In this document: positions 24,215 to 33,392 of the stretch, piece by piece | Position numbering within the stretch: position 1 is the stretch's first letter | Layout: each line of letters opens with the position of its first letter | From: Gammaproteobacteria bacterium | GTDB taxonomy: Bacteria > Pseudomonadota > Gammaproteobacteria > Steroidobacterales > Steroidobacteraceae | Direction: 5' to 3' | Length of the DNA stretch: 48,264 nucleotides | Assembly (NCBI GenBank): GCA_025355165.1 | Contig: JANYAD010000208.1 | Location: 1-48,264, forward strand | Program-made: the position numbers and the translations under genes | Notes under the pieces: generated by a model | The model's database searches: none | Told to the model about the DNA's origin: nothing | What the model saw: only the letters and a program-made list of their open reading frames with translations

Positions 24215-24772
24215 ATGGCATCGAAACTTCCTCCGTGGATAGCGGCGGCTCGGGCTCAGTGGCGCTGGAACGGGAGCGCACGGCCGCCCTTCGCAGAGGT
24301 TCCCTCCGGTACCGAGGAATCAGTATGGGACTATCCTCGGCCACCGGCGCTCATCCGTGATTCACGTGTGGTCACGATCCACTGGGGAAAGCACGAGATC
24401 GCCCGAACCCGACGCTCGGTACGTGCACTGGAAACTGCGCATCCGCCGAGTTTTTACCTGCCGTGGGATGATGTCGCGCGGTCTTTGCTGTGCGAAGTCG
24501 CTGGCTCCTCGTTATGCGAGTGGAAAGGTCCTGCTCGCTACTGGTCCCTGATTGATGGGAATCGCCAATTGCCTCGGGTTGCCTGGAGCTATCCCGCGCC
24601 ACTCCCCGGGGCGGAACTGATTGCGGATTGTGTGGCGTTCTATCCTAATGACCTCGAATGCCGAGTTAACGGGGCCTTAGTGCGAGCTCAAGCCGGCGGA
24701 TTTTATGGGGGTTGGATTACCCCGGAGCTGACGGGTCCCTTCAAAGGGGATCCGGGAAGTCAGGATTGGTAG
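24215..24772 (+). CDS. DUF427 family protein
   Basis: A 185-residue protein from ATG 24215, with GGAG eight bases upstream. Conserved features of DUF427 are ESVWDYPRPP near the start, the strand VVTIHWGKHEIARTRRSVR, the helix-loop PSFYLPWDDV, a CEWKGPARYW block, and the closing YNPDLECRV-like segment (here FYPNDLECRV) with GGFYGGWIT. The fold is a small beta-barrel of unknown function, found as single or tandem copies and often near redox genes. This is a single-domain copy. No partner gene overlaps. Confidence 0.88.
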   Translation: MASKLPPWIAAARAQWRWNGSARPPFAEVPSGTEESVWDYPRPPALIRDSRVVTIHWGKHEIARTRRSVRALETAHPPSFYLPWDDVARSLLCEVAGSSLCEWKGPARYWSLIDGNRQLPRVAWSYPAPLPGAELIADCVAFYPNDLECRVNGALVRAQAGGFYGGWITPELTGPFKGDPGSQDW

Positions 24773-25063
24773 ATCGCGCGTTGATTCGATCCTCCGGCCG
24801 CTCCCGGATGGAGTATGGATCACTGAACCGATAACTCTGCTTTTTTATGGGGTATTTCACCGCAGGTATTAGCAAGTGGCGGTGTATCAGGCTATCGGCC
24901 TTGCGAGGCGCGTAAACGAAGTGTGGCTTCACCGCTTTTGGCTAATCGCTGAGCATGGGAGTTTCCGAGATTTCGCCCCGTTCGATTTCATGTGCGGCTT
25001 GTTGACGCCAGCGATAGGCTTGCGAGTCGATAGTTGGCACCAAGCCTTTGGAACAAAACGCGT

Positions 25064-26095
25064 ATGCGCACCTGTAAGGTCGGTCGTCTGTTAGGCCTAT
25101 TCGGCACCCTCAGCCTCCTTGGGGTTGCTGCACCGTTACCGGCAGAAGCTGCGGGTGAGGTCAATCGCGAAGTTGTGTTTTCTGAATATTCAGATGAATC
25201 CAGCAGCCACGAGATCGCCAGAAGAACGTTAAGCCCCTTAACGGCGTTAGAACTTGAGCGACACATTACAAGTGTCGGCAAAACAATGAATCAGCAGCCC
25301 ATTAATCTTGCCGAAGAACATTTTGTAGTGTACGTGGCTGCATCATGCCCGCCTCGTGGATGTGCGCTGCTGGTATTCGTTCCGCCATGGGAAGACGCGC
25401 AAATACCTGCGGGGTGGTCGGCGGCACTTGATCGATATGGAGTCATATTTGTGAGTGCGGCTCGCTCTGGCAACAATCAGAGTGTCTTCGACCGGCGGGA
25501 ACCCTTGGCGCTGCTCGCCGCGCACAACATGAAGCAGCTCTATCAAATCGACGCACAGAGAGTCTACATCGGAGGATTTTCCGGCGGAGCTCGCGTGGCG
25601 CTGCGCTTAGCTTTGGCATATCCAGACGTATTTGCGGGGGCCTTTCTCAACGCTGGCAGTGATGACATCGGCAATGCGCAGATTCCGCTGCCGCCAAAAG
25701 AATTATTCTTAAAGTTCCAAAAAACTCCTCTGGTGTACACGACAGGCGAAGCCGACACGTTGCAGCTTGGCGCCGATATGGCCAGTATCGCCTCAGTTAG
25801 AAAATGGTGCGCGTTTGACATACACGACCACGTAGAACGTTCGGTGGGTCACGACGTGGCCTCCTCCACAACCCTGGCGTGGGTTTTGGGCGCTCTGCTT
25901 CATGCTGCGCCTTCGGATCCAAAAGGAATGTCTAAGTGCACACAAGCACTTGAGGAAGAGCTCAACAGGAAACTTTCCGGGGTGGTGCGCTTGATGGAGG
26001 CCGGTCGGATCGATGAAGCACAACAAATGCTTGCCAAAATAGATGCCCATTTCGGAGGATTCGGTGCACCGCGCATTAATGAGCTCGCGCGCTAG
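25064..26095 (+). CDS. Exported alpha/beta hydrolase, poly(3-hydroxybutyrate)-depolymerase-like esterase
   Basis: A 343-residue protein from ATG 25064 with a signal peptide (basic MRTCKVGRL, then a hydrophobic core, cleavage after AEA near residue 30). The nucleophile elbow is YIGGFSGGARVAL with Ser in G-F-S-G-G. A YTTGEADTL segment probably supplies the acid, and the His is likely in SVGHDVA. The order of these elements matches prokaryotic esterases of the PHB-depolymerase/LpqC type. A C-terminal helical extension (about 300-343, ALEEELNRKLSGVVRLM) follows the hydrolase domain. The substrate is unknown. It stands alone, transcribed rightward, and faces the GNAT/oxygenase operon. Confidence 0.7.
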   Translation: MRTCKVGRLLGLFGTLSLLGVAAPLPAEAAGEVNREVVFSEYSDESSSHEIARRTLSPLTALELERHITSVGKTMNQQPINLAEEHFVVYVAASCPPRGCALLVFVPPWEDAQIPAGWSAALDRYGVIFVSAARSGNNQSVFDRREPLALLAAHNMKQLYQIDAQRVYIGGFSGGARVALRLALAYPDVFAGAFLNAGSDDIGNAQIPLPPKELFLKFQKTPLVYTTGEADTLQLGADMASIASVRKWCAFDIHDHVERSVGHDVASSTTLAWVLGALLHAAPSDPKGMSKCTQALEEELNRKLSGVVRLMEAGRIDEAQQMLAKIDAHFGGFGAPRINELAR

Positions 26096-26140
26096 AAGCA
26101 AGGCATTTGCGATGGCGTCGGTTCACGAACGCATTCAAAC

Positions 26141-26587
26141 CTACGTCAAGTCGTACTCGATGAACCCGGTTTTTCTTGCCACGCGGTCGTAAAGTCGTCT
26201 CGCTGTTGCGTTAGTTTCCTGAGTCATCCAGTAAACATTGATGACGCCGATCCTTGCTGCCTCTTCGCGTATGGCCTCAATGAGCGCTGCACCGATGCCT
26301 TTTCCGCGTGCTACGGGATCTGTAAACAGATCCTGTAGATAACAACTGTTTGACACCGACCAGCATGAACGGTGGTATAGATAGTGGGCCAGACCGACCG
26401 CCTTTCCTTGCACGAATGCGAGTAGACATTTGGGCTCGAATTCATCCTTGATGAGCAGCCGTCTCCAAGTCGACTCATACACGCTCGGCGGACGTGTAGC
26501 TTCATAAAATGCTAAATACTCCGACCAAAGCCGCAGCCAATCGCGATTGTCGGATGGCTCCAGCGAGCGAATAATGACGGAATCCAA
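26141..26587 (-). CDS. GNAT family N-acetyltransferase
   Basis: A 148-residue acetyltransferase. The acetyl-CoA-binding motif A is LQDLFTDPVARGKGIGAALI (R-x-x-G-x-G/A), and motif B follows as NVYWMTQETNATARRLYDRV. The N-terminal strand VIIRSLEPSDNRDWLRLW begins right after a TTG at 26587 that has an excellent AAGGAAGA leader; no ATG is available near the homology start, so TTG is the probable initiation codon. The longer open frame to 26902 overlaps the oxygenase gene and lacks GNAT features. It lies 37 bases after the isopenicillin-N-synthase-like gene in the same direction, which suggests an operon. Substrate is unknown. Confidence 0.85.
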   Translation of the reverse strand: MDSVIIRSLEPSDNRDWLRLWSEYLAFYEATRPPSVYESTWRRLLIKDEFEPKCLLAFVQGKAVGLAHYLYHRSCWSVSNSCYLQDLFTDPVARGKGIGAALIEAIREEAARIGVINVYWMTQETNATARRLYDRVARKTGFIEYDLT

Positions 26588-26624
26588 CTGTTCTTCCTTA
26601 GAGCGCTGGCGGCGCACGAGTATG

Positions 26625-27671
26625 TCACATCTGCGCGGTCTCGTTGGCCGGGGTTCCAGTGGGCTTGCGCAGGTGGGCAATTCCTTTCTGCTCCACGAAG
26701 TTGGTTGCCGCTTCCCAGAGGTGATCGCCGTAGTAGAACGGATCGAATCGCTCGGCACCCGGAATGGGCAGCGGCGAGATAATGGCGTCAACGCGGGCTT
26801 CGTAAAAGAACGGAATCGAGTATCGCTCGATCCCCGTTGCCAAAACGCGATGCACCGTTGCCCGGATGGCGCCCGAAGTCCAACGCTCCAGTACCTTTCC
26901 AAAGTTGACCGCTAACGTGCCTTCCTCCGGTGGGACGTCGATCCACCTCCCATCTAAAAGCTGTGCCTGCAGCCCGCCGACACCATCCTGTGCCAACAAG
27001 GTCATGAAGCCGGAATCGACATGCGCACGGCCCAGCATATGGCGCGGCTCACCAAAGTGCGTAGTCCACATTTCCGAGCGTTCGCCGCCTTCAAAAGACG
27101 CGTGCGACCTGACGGGGTAGTGCGTCAATCGCAAGGTAGAAATACCACCGGCGAACGCGCTGTCGAAGGTGATCTCGGGGAGATTCAATGCGCGTGCAAT
27201 CGAACGCATCAGGGCAGCCGAGAGTCTCGTCATCGCCAGATAGTAGTCCCGCACGCGATTGTTCCACCCTGGGAGCATGGCTTGCGCCGGCATGGGCGTT
27301 GCTTCGCGCAACGGGTCGCTGTCGTCAACTACGCCGGGTCCATAGGCAACGTCCGGTCCGAGATCCATGCCTTCTTTGTAGGTCGCTTGACCATCCTGCA
27401 ATGGGAACCAACCCCGATAGACATTGCGTCGCTCGGGGTCAAAGCTCCATCGGTAGAGTTTGCGGATTTCAACTGGTGGTAGTGAGAAGATTTTCAGCAG
27501 CTCGCGACGATTCGGCCCGTCGAGCACGGCCCATTGCGGCAACCCGGTGATAACCATCATTCCCGAGGTCATTGCGGCAGATTGAATCGCTTTATCGACG
27601 CCAGACCTTGCTGCCTCGTTTTCAGAAAACAGAGCGCCGACATTGACACGAGGTATGACGTGCTGACTCAT
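26625..27671 (-). CDS. Isopenicillin-N-synthase-like Fe(II)/2OG dioxygenase
   Basis: A 348-residue protein of the IPNS/ACC-oxidase superfamily. The iron triad is AHVDSG (H and D) and ATVHRVL (distal H), and the R-x-S group that binds 2-oxoglutarate is in RYSIPFFYE. The N-terminal DIOX_N domain begins IPRVNVGALF and the core has TLRLTHYPV, then LLAQDGVGGLQ. Such enzymes hydroxylate, desaturate or cyclise small molecules, many in secondary metabolism. ATG 27671 has no strong leader but matches the family start. It precedes a GNAT gene in the same direction, a pairing that could modify one metabolite by oxidation and acetylation; that is inference. Confidence 0.88.
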   Translation of the reverse strand: MSQHVIPRVNVGALFSENEAARSGVDKAIQSAAMTSGMMVITGLPQWAVLDGPNRRELLKIFSLPPVEIRKLYRWSFDPERRNVYRGWFPLQDGQATYKEGMDLGPDVAYGPGVVDDSDPLREATPMPAQAMLPGWNNRVRDYYLAMTRLSAALMRSIARALNLPEITFDSAFAGGISTLRLTHYPVRSHASFEGGERSEMWTTHFGEPRHMLGRAHVDSGFMTLLAQDGVGGLQAQLLDGRWIDVPPEEGTLAVNFGKVLERWTSGAIRATVHRVLATGIERYSIPFFYEARVDAIISPLPIPGAERFDPFYYGDHLWEAATNFVEQKGIAHLRKPTGTPANETAQM

Positions 27672-28507
27672 GCTAATTCCCTTGTTTTACGCAATGCCTT
27701 AACACCTACGTTGCGCGGTGCGCGCGCCTGCCTGGCCTCTAGCTGCGCTAGCAACCCGCTCGTTGGCATTGCCCATCACGGCCGGCATGTCCTGCAGGTC
27801 GATAACATAGTGCGCGCCGCTCTCCTTGACCAGCTTCTCCTTCGTAACCTGATCGCGGCGTTATTCGTTCGAATAGCGTTCCGGCGCATTTCGTCTGCGG
27901 TCACGATCGATCCCTCAGGCGCTAGTCAGTCGATAGCATCGACCGTACGGTGGCATCCCGCCTAGCTTCCGATGAGGTTCACATCGGCGAAAACAATTGG
28001 CGAATAATCAATACATTAGGGCGTCCGAGGCCCGGCGACAGTAAGTCCCAAGTTGTCGCATGCTTCTCGCCGAAACCTGGCGTGCGCGCTTCGCTACGGC
28101 ACCCGGCTCACCATGATTTTTACACCCATTGCACCGCGATCCGCTCGGATGTTGATGCGGCTCAACGGGGCGCGGCCAGCCGCGCGTCAGCCTCACCATC
28201 ATCCTGATCCAGCGATGCAAACACACGCTTCGCACACCAGGCATGCCGGTCGAAGCAGCCAAGGGTTCACCCATTTCTGTCGCTGTTCGAGTGATCCTTC
28301 AAGGCTGCTGCCCACTGTTGGCGCCAGGGCTTGTAATTGCGCGATAGGCCGCCTTTAGAACCTTCCAATGCTCATGATGAAACGAGATTTTAGATAACAA
28401 CCCGCGTAGTATTTAATTTTGCTGCTGATTAGGCACGTTTTGAATTGATAAGTGCAGGCGAGCGGGGATGCTGGTCATGGAAATCTTAAATTACGGGAGT
28501 GAGCAAC
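27672..28507. other. Intergenic region, contains a short gene relic
   Basis: More than 800 bases between the divergently read oxygenase and dodecin genes. Apart from the leftward fragment listed at 27699-27860 I see no supported coding sequence. The frames near 28050-28270 have no family features. The dodecin leader (GGGAG at 28494-28498) closes the stretch. Confidence 0.45.
27699..27860 (-). pseudogene. Possible C-terminal relic of a HAD-type hydrolase
   Basis: A leftward frame bounded by stops reads KEKLVKESGAHYVIDLQDMP and ends in a stop at 27699. The block A-G/S-A-H-Y-V-I-D is typical of the very end of HAD hydrolases such as phosphonoacetaldehyde hydrolase, where it precedes the final helix. 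No start codon and no upstream catalytic DxD motif exist in this frame, so at most a 50-residue tail survives. The assignment is tentative. Confidence 0.3.
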
Positions 28508-28723
28508 ATGGCGGAGAATGTATACAAAGTTATTGAGCTTGTGGGAACCAGTACGGATTCTTGGGAGAAGGCTACGGCTGCGGCGATCAATCGTGCCGGC
28601 AAAACACTCAGGGATCTGAGAGTCGCAGAAGTGGTAAAGCTCGATGTGCAAATTAAGAATGGAAAGATTGAGGCTTATCGCGCGCGTCTGAGCGTCTCGT
28701 TCAAATATGAAGGTGGTACCTAG
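28508..28723 (+). CDS. Dodecin flavin-binding protein
   Basis: A 71-residue protein from ATG 28508, with GGGAG nine bases upstream. The sequence follows dodecin throughout: NVYKVIELVGTSTDSWEKA with the Trp region of the flavin sandwich, INRAGKTLRDLRVAEV, and the C-terminal VQIKNGKIEAYRARLSVSF strand with the flavin-contacting Gln and Arg. Dodecins form dodecameric spheres that store and protect FMN, riboflavin or FAD. The gene overlaps the start of the next (GNAT) gene by 17 bases in a different frame. Confidence 0.95.
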   Translation: MAENVYKVIELVGTSTDSWEKATAAAINRAGKTLRDLRVAEVVKLDVQIKNGKIEAYRARLSVSFKYEGGT

Positions 28724-29318
28724 CCTGGCCGATCAACGCGGGGCCCAACCGGCACGACCTAGGTCCGCACGGGAACTTACGTTGCGCACCAATCGGCTGG
28801 AACTGCTGGCTACCACTCTCGCGCATATCGATGCGGAGATGGAAGATCCGCCCTCTCTCGGCGGGCTTCTGCACGTCGCGATTCCATCGAGCTGGCCTCC
28901 CGGCGAATACGACCGCAATGCACTCGAGTTTTTTCGCGACCAACTGCGTGCGGGAGGGCTTTCGCACGTAGGCTGGTATGGGTGGTACGCCATGGTGTGT
29001 AACGCGAGCGGGGAGCGCGAAACCTTGGTCGCGGCAGCGGGTTATGTAGGCCCTCCGAAGGACGGTTCAGTCGAAATTGGCTTTTCCGTCGTTCCCGAAG
29101 CTCGGGGTCGCGGTTATGCCACGGAGATCGTCAGGGCGCTGGTCGAACGCGCATTCGAACAACCTGAAATTCAGACAGTGATCGCACACACTTACGATTC
29201 CAACGAGCCTTCAACCCGGGTTCTGCTTCGCTGCCGATTTCTTCGTATGGGTGCGGGCGGCGAGCCCGGCGTCGTAAAGTACCAGATAGAGCGCAATGCA
29301 AGGAAAGGTTCACCCTGA
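28707..29318 (+). CDS. GNAT family N-acetyltransferase (RimJ/RimL type)
   Basis: A 203-residue acetyltransferase of the RimJ/RimL ribosomal-protein-acetylating subgroup. It begins with the strand TLRTNRLELLATTLAHIDAE typical of that group and has the acetyl-CoA site VPEARGRGYATEIVRALVER, followed by TVIAHTYDSNEPSTRVLLRC. The assigned ATG 28707 lies inside the last codons of dodecin, so the two are translationally linked. Residues 1-25 before the fold are polar and may not be translated if a downstream start is used. The real acceptor is unknown. Confidence 0.85.
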   Translation: MKVVPSLADQRGAQPARPRSARELTLRTNRLELLATTLAHIDAEMEDPPSLGGLLHVAIPSSWPPGEYDRNALEFFRDQLRAGGLSHVGWYGWYAMVCNASGERETLVAAAGYVGPPKDGSVEIGFSVVPEARGRGYATEIVRALVERAFEQPEIQTVIAHTYDSNEPSTRVLLRCRFLRMGAGGEPGVVKYQIERNARKGSP

Positions 29319-29451
29319 AGGCTTAGTCGCTGAGTACGTACAGGTTGCCCGGGTCCCGCGCCAGATAAAGGTTGGTTTCAATTGGCGATCTTTGCCAATA
29401 ACGGCTTACTATGGAAGGATCGCTTTTTAGCCAACCACGAAAGTACTGGCC

Positions 29452-29679
29452 GTGAGGAAATTCATACTCGTTTCGACTGGCGTGATGGGAGTTTGCCTTG
29501 GGGCTCTGTGGTTTTTGCAAGGCGCAGACCTGATTCGCATCAAACCCATCCTGTGTTTTGCCGATTGCGCAGTGATCACGGGGGGATCCCAATTTTGGGA
29601 AGTGACGGGAGGGTTGATCTTCATCGTCGGAATCTTGGCAATCGGCATTGCCTTCAAAAAAGCAAAATTTCGCAACTAA
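29452..29679 (+). CDS. Small membrane protein of unknown function
   Basis: A 75-residue protein from GTG 29452. Two transmembrane helices are visible (residues about 4-22 and 52-68), joined by a loop with ADLIRIKPILCFADCAVITG, where two cysteines lie four residues apart. The layout, two helices around a short CFADC loop, is one I recognise from uncharacterised proteins of proteobacteria. No homologue function is known to me. It lies alone between the GNAT gene and the convergent amidohydrolase. Confidence 0.6.
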   Translation: MRKFILVSTGVMGVCLGALWFLQGADLIRIKPILCFADCAVITGGSQFWEVTGGLIFIVGILAIGIAFKKAKFRN

Positions 29680-29805
29680 AGAACTTCCCCATGGAAAGTT
29701 CGTACATGAGCGAAATCGAATTCAACCGGCGGCGATTGAAGCAAAGATGCGGCTGCAGGGCTCAGAGCACGGCGACTACCGTGCCGGTCAACCCCGCGCG
29801 ATGTC

Positions 29806-31107
29806 TCATTCGTCTTTCTTGAACACTTTGCCTTCCTTCATCACAAAGCGCACCCGTTCGAGCTCGTGAATGTCGAGGATCGGGTTGCCGCTCACTGCAA
29901 TGATATCGGCCGATTTGCCCGCCGTGATAGATCCGAAAAGCTCGGAGTGGCCGATGAGGTCAGCCGCATTCACGGTAGCCGCTTGGATTGCCTGCATTGG
30001 CGTCATGCCATACTTGACCATGAAGGCAAATTGCCGAGCGTTAATCCCATGCGCACAAACACCTGCATCCGTGCCGAAGGTCATTTTGGCGCCCGCGCGA
30101 ACGGCTTTCGTGAAGTTCCGGCGCTGAGCTTCGCCCAATCCCGCATCGTGGGCGAGAAACTCGGCCGGCGTGTTCGGGTCTGACTGGATACATTCTTCGT
30201 CGTAAATGTCCATATCCAGATAGGTGCCATGCTGTTTGGCCAGCGCAATCCCTTCCTCATCGATCAGCGTGGCGTGCTCAATCGATGCAACTCCGGCGCG
30301 AATCGCATTCTTGATGCCTTCAGCTTCGTGCGCGTGCGCCTCTACGCGAAGACCGAAGTTGGCGGCTTCTTCGACCGCGGCTCTTATTTCCTCGGGCGTA
30401 AATTCGATTGATTTGGTGATGCTGCCATGGGTTAGAACGGCGCCGGTCGATAGAATCTTGATGTGATCGGCACCCAGGTGGGCAAGTTCTCGCACGACCC
30501 GGCGCACGTCCCATGGGCCGTTCGCGATGCCGTAGCGAAGATCCAATGGCAGCTGAATGTCCTTGGCCAGTCCGGTCATTGCGCCGGCTCCTTCACTGAT
30601 GGTTACATACGCACCGGCCACATACATGCGGGGCCCGATAATGATCCCTTGGGCAATGGCATCGCGCATGGCCACATCGTTGAAGGCGCGATATACACCC
30701 ACATCGCGCACGGTGGTAAATCCGGCCAACAACGTAACCCGCGCATTCGGAATCGCCGCATAAGCAGTTTCGGCCGCTGATAGCCGCAGAGAAAGCAACG
30801 GCTCTGGATTGGGGATGTCAGCCAGGTGAGTGTGGCAGTCGATGAGGCCCGGCAGTACCGTCATCTTCGACAGGTCGATGACATGGGCTTGATCAGGTAT
30901 CGGTATGTTGGGTCCAACCGCCTCAATTTTTGCGCCGCGGATGAGAATCACTTGATTCTCCAACACGCGGCCGGTCTGAACATCAATGAATCGGCCGGCG
31001 CGAATCGCCGTGACCGTCGCCAAGGGTACCGAGGCTGCCGTCTGTTCGGCGCATATCGCCGGGAAGGAGGCCAAACTCAATGCAGAGATCAATATCAATA
31101 TGCGCAC
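29806..31107 (-). CDS. Exported metal-dependent amidohydrolase (imidazolonepropionase/prolidase-like)
   Basis: A 433-residue protein with a signal peptide (MRILILISALSLASFPAICA, cleavage near residue 20). The amidohydrolase metal site is readable: DCHTHLAD (HxH), the probable carbamylated Lys in DHIKILSTGAV, His in EAHAHEAEG and SIEHATLID, and the final Asp in FGTDAGVC. Such exported members hydrolyse dipeptides with C-terminal proline or basic residues, or other amides. The N-terminal composite beta domain and its C-terminal return (GKSADIIAVSGNPILD) are intact. It lies 103 bases upstream of nothing in its own direction; the next gene leftward is on the plus strand and converges. Confidence 0.88.
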   Translation of the reverse strand: MRILILISALSLASFPAICAEQTAASVPLATVTAIRAGRFIDVQTGRVLENQVILIRGAKIEAVGPNIPIPDQAHVIDLSKMTVLPGLIDCHTHLADIPNPEPLLSLRLSAAETAYAAIPNARVTLLAGFTTVRDVGVYRAFNDVAMRDAIAQGIIIGPRMYVAGAYVTISEGAGAMTGLAKDIQLPLDLRYGIANGPWDVRRVVRELAHLGADHIKILSTGAVLTHGSITKSIEFTPEEIRAAVEEAANFGLRVEAHAHEAEGIKNAIRAGVASIEHATLIDEEGIALAKQHGTYLDMDIYDEECIQSDPNTPAEFLAHDAGLGEAQRRNFTKAVRAGAKMTFGTDAGVCAHGINARQFAFMVKYGMTPMQAIQAATVNAADLIGHSELFGSITAGKSADIIAVSGNPILDIHELERVRFVMKEGKVFKKDE

Positions 31108-31210
31108 GGCTACCCTCTATTGGATCAGCTCAAGGAAGGGGGGGGCGTTACGTAATAAAGCCCGGCATTGTTTAAATAGTCACCGATTCGTCGTTGGCGA
31201 AACTCTCGCG

Positions 31211-32194
31211 TCAAGGGGTGCTGTTTCCTTCTCTATCATCCTGATAGATGCGCGCTAGTAATTGATCGAAATCGGACAGGCGTTCTGCCGCTGTCGGAAG
31301 GATCGCGCCCTGCTGCTGCAAGATCGCGATCAGTTTGGTCGGTGCCACGCGCTTGTCGCCCACGATCTCAACGTGCCCGGCACTTACCTCCACCCGATGT
31401 ACGCGTTTATCGCTCTCCACAAGAGGATTACGTTGTTCAGCCAATGAAAACACCTTGTCCTCCTGCACGCAGCGGCCGTCTATCTCGCGCCGGCAAGTGC
31501 CGTGTTCGTCAGTGTCGATTTTGAGAAACTTGCTGACTTGCGGAATCAGTGTGCCAGGCTCGCGTATGAAGTGTGATGAGGAGGTGATATCTGCCCATTT
31601 AGCGCCCGTCACGGCATAGCAACTCAGCGGCAAGAGGCCCAGTGTCAATGGGTAGAGCCAGGTTCTACCGCAGGTTTGCGCCACGGCCATGCCGTTAAAA
31701 GGACCTGAGATGGTCACAAGCCGCAAATCGGCGCGGCGGCCGGGCGGTCCGATGGGCAGATCGGTAAGTGACCTGTGGGCAATCAGCGCCCCCTGACTGT
31801 GACCGATAATGGTGATCTGGGGCGTTCGTGTTTGCTCTGCCAGCAGATCGATCCCGCGGCGCAACTCGGTAGCGCTCTTGGTGAGCTTGGCACGGTCGTC
31901 GTAGGTAAAGCACGCGGTCTGCTGACCATGGAACGCCAATACCTGGGCCAGGCCGCGAAACTGGCCCGAGGAGCCGAAACAGCCATGTACCAATACATGA
32001 ATGGGCTGGCTTAAATTCAGATGAAGGCTGTGATCCGGGTTGTCTGTGCAAGGCGTGAGGCCAGGTATTTTCAGCACAATGTTGGTTGTCGGCAGTTTGC
32101 CCGGCTCGATCTCGTAATAAACCGGGTTCGCGGGTTCGTTGATGGCACACCCGCCAAGCAGCCCAACAAGCAACAGGGCCGTGGCGGTTCGCAT
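31211..32194 (-). CDS. Lipoprotein alpha/beta hydrolase
   Basis: A 327-residue protein from ATG 32194. The N-terminus is a lipoprotein signal: ALLLVGLLGGCAI with the lipobox Cys at residue 16. An alpha/beta hydrolase domain follows: PIHVLVHGCFGSSGQF contains the oxyanion HG, IIGHSQGALIAH the nucleophile Ser in G-H-S-Q-G, and the C-terminal VSAGHVEIVGD the likely catalytic His. The long open frame to 32299 would put the lipobox 50 residues in and is less likely. The substrate is unknown; the arrangement resembles lipases or acylhydrolases of the outer membrane. Confidence 0.75.
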   Translation of the reverse strand: MRTATALLLVGLLGGCAINEPANPVYYEIEPGKLPTTNIVLKIPGLTPCTDNPDHSLHLNLSQPIHVLVHGCFGSSGQFRGLAQVLAFHGQQTACFTYDDRAKLTKSATELRRGIDLLAEQTRTPQITIIGHSQGALIAHRSLTDLPIGPPGRRADLRLVTISGPFNGMAVAQTCGRTWLYPLTLGLLPLSCYAVTGAKWADITSSSHFIREPGTLIPQVSKFLKIDTDEHGTCRREIDGRCVQEDKVFSLAEQRNPLVESDKRVHRVEVSAGHVEIVGDKRVAPTKLIAILQQQGAILPTAAERLSDFDQLLARIYQDDREGNSTP

Positions 32195-32318
32195 AGCGGG
32201 GCGCGTGCCGAAACGAGAGAGATTAACGCAGTCCGAGCAGCGCATGCTTTTAACGCCTTCGACCAAGAGTCGCTCACTCAAATTGGACTCCCCATGCATC
32301 TAGCAGTGCACTCTGCAT

Positions 32319-33392
32319 TCAATAATGGTCCGTGAACCGCCCGAGTCTGCAGCTATATCCTTCGGGCGGAGAACGCAGGTGAAAATCCGCGACGCGGCTT
32401 CCTTTCGGAAATGACGCGAGCGTCGTCAATGCCCAGAAATTGAATTCCTGGGTATGGATCTGAGGCCACATGTGACCGTGAGTGCTGGAGCAGGAAACCT
32501 CGACGACTCCGGGGGTCGAGCTGTAATAGTTGGAGGCTGCCTGCGTCGAAGGCCGGTAATCGGCGCATAAAACGCCGGAGCATTTCCACTTATCATCCTC
32601 TCCGCCCCAAACGGTAATCACGATGATTGGGCTGAGATGAGACTTCAGTGGCAGGGGCCCGATGCGCCCTTGAAAAATTTTAGCTGGATCCGCCCGCACC
32701 TTTTCGCGCGCGGCGTCAAATGACAAGGCGGCGCCATCGTCCTGAGTCACGTACCATTCACCGGATATCGGTAGCCCCCCGGCCCAGAAGTCGGAACGAA
32801 ATGTGAGGGCGCGGTTGGTCATGGTGCCCCCAGAAGAAATGCCGCCGACGAACAGCCGGCGTGCATCGAGGGGATAGAATTTTGCAACACAACGGACCAT
32901 CGCGATGAGAAATCGAGAGTCCGGGCCCTCATCATTCTTCCAACGATCGCCATCGGGCCCGGTCGCGCGGCCTTCAGACCAGGGCCGCCAGTTCCAGCCG
33001 TTGATACCCGGACCGTTGCAGGCACCCGCTCGCAGGTCGGGGTCCTGATTGGCGCACTCTCTAATTGGACCGATCACCATGAAGCCCTTTTCGGCCATGA
33101 GGGCATTGGCGCCGCTGCGACCCACCCGGAGGTTGTCAGTGGTCGATTCGACAGTGCCCGTCAGCGGGACCCAAACCGGGACGGGCTTCTTAAGATTGGT
33201 TGGAGGAACGATGACGAAAGCCCTCATCGCACCATCGATCGGGAAATCGACGTTGCGCCCGGGTTTGACGTGATAGTTCTCGGGACATTCGCCGCCGAGA
33301 GACTTTGTTGAATCCGCGACCGACGGCATCGAACTTGCGAAGAAAGTTGCAAGTGCAAAATAAAGGGACGCGCGAGACGTGTGGTACGACAT
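32319..33392 (-). CDS. Exported PHB-depolymerase-like esterase
   Basis: A 357-residue protein from ATG 33392 (MSYHTSRASLYF), the most plausible signal-peptide start, with cleavage near PSVADS. The nucleophile motif is FVGGISSGGTMTN (G-I-S-S-G), a variant of the LpqC/PHB-depolymerase elbow, and SSTHGHMWP near the C-terminus probably contains the catalytic His. Several cysteines (ECPENYH, RECANQDPDLRAGACNGP, WKCSGVLC) suggest disulfides in the periplasm or outside. It lies 125 bases upstream of the lipoprotein hydrolase in the same direction. The substrate, a polyester or aromatic ester, is not known. Confidence 0.7.
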   Translation of the reverse strand: MSYHTSRASLYFALATFFASSMPSVADSTKSLGGECPENYHVKPGRNVDFPIDGAMRAFVIVPPTNLKKPVPVWVPLTGTVESTTDNLRVGRSGANALMAEKGFMVIGPIRECANQDPDLRAGACNGPGINGWNWRPWSEGRATGPDGDRWKNDEGPDSRFLIAMVRCVAKFYPLDARRLFVGGISSGGTMTNRALTFRSDFWAGGLPISGEWYVTQDDGAALSFDAAREKVRADPAKIFQGRIGPLPLKSHLSPIIVITVWGGEDDKWKCSGVLCADYRPSTQAASNYYSSTPGVVEVSCSSTHGHMWPQIHTQEFNFWALTTLASFPKGSRVADFHLRSPPEGYSCRLGRFTDHY

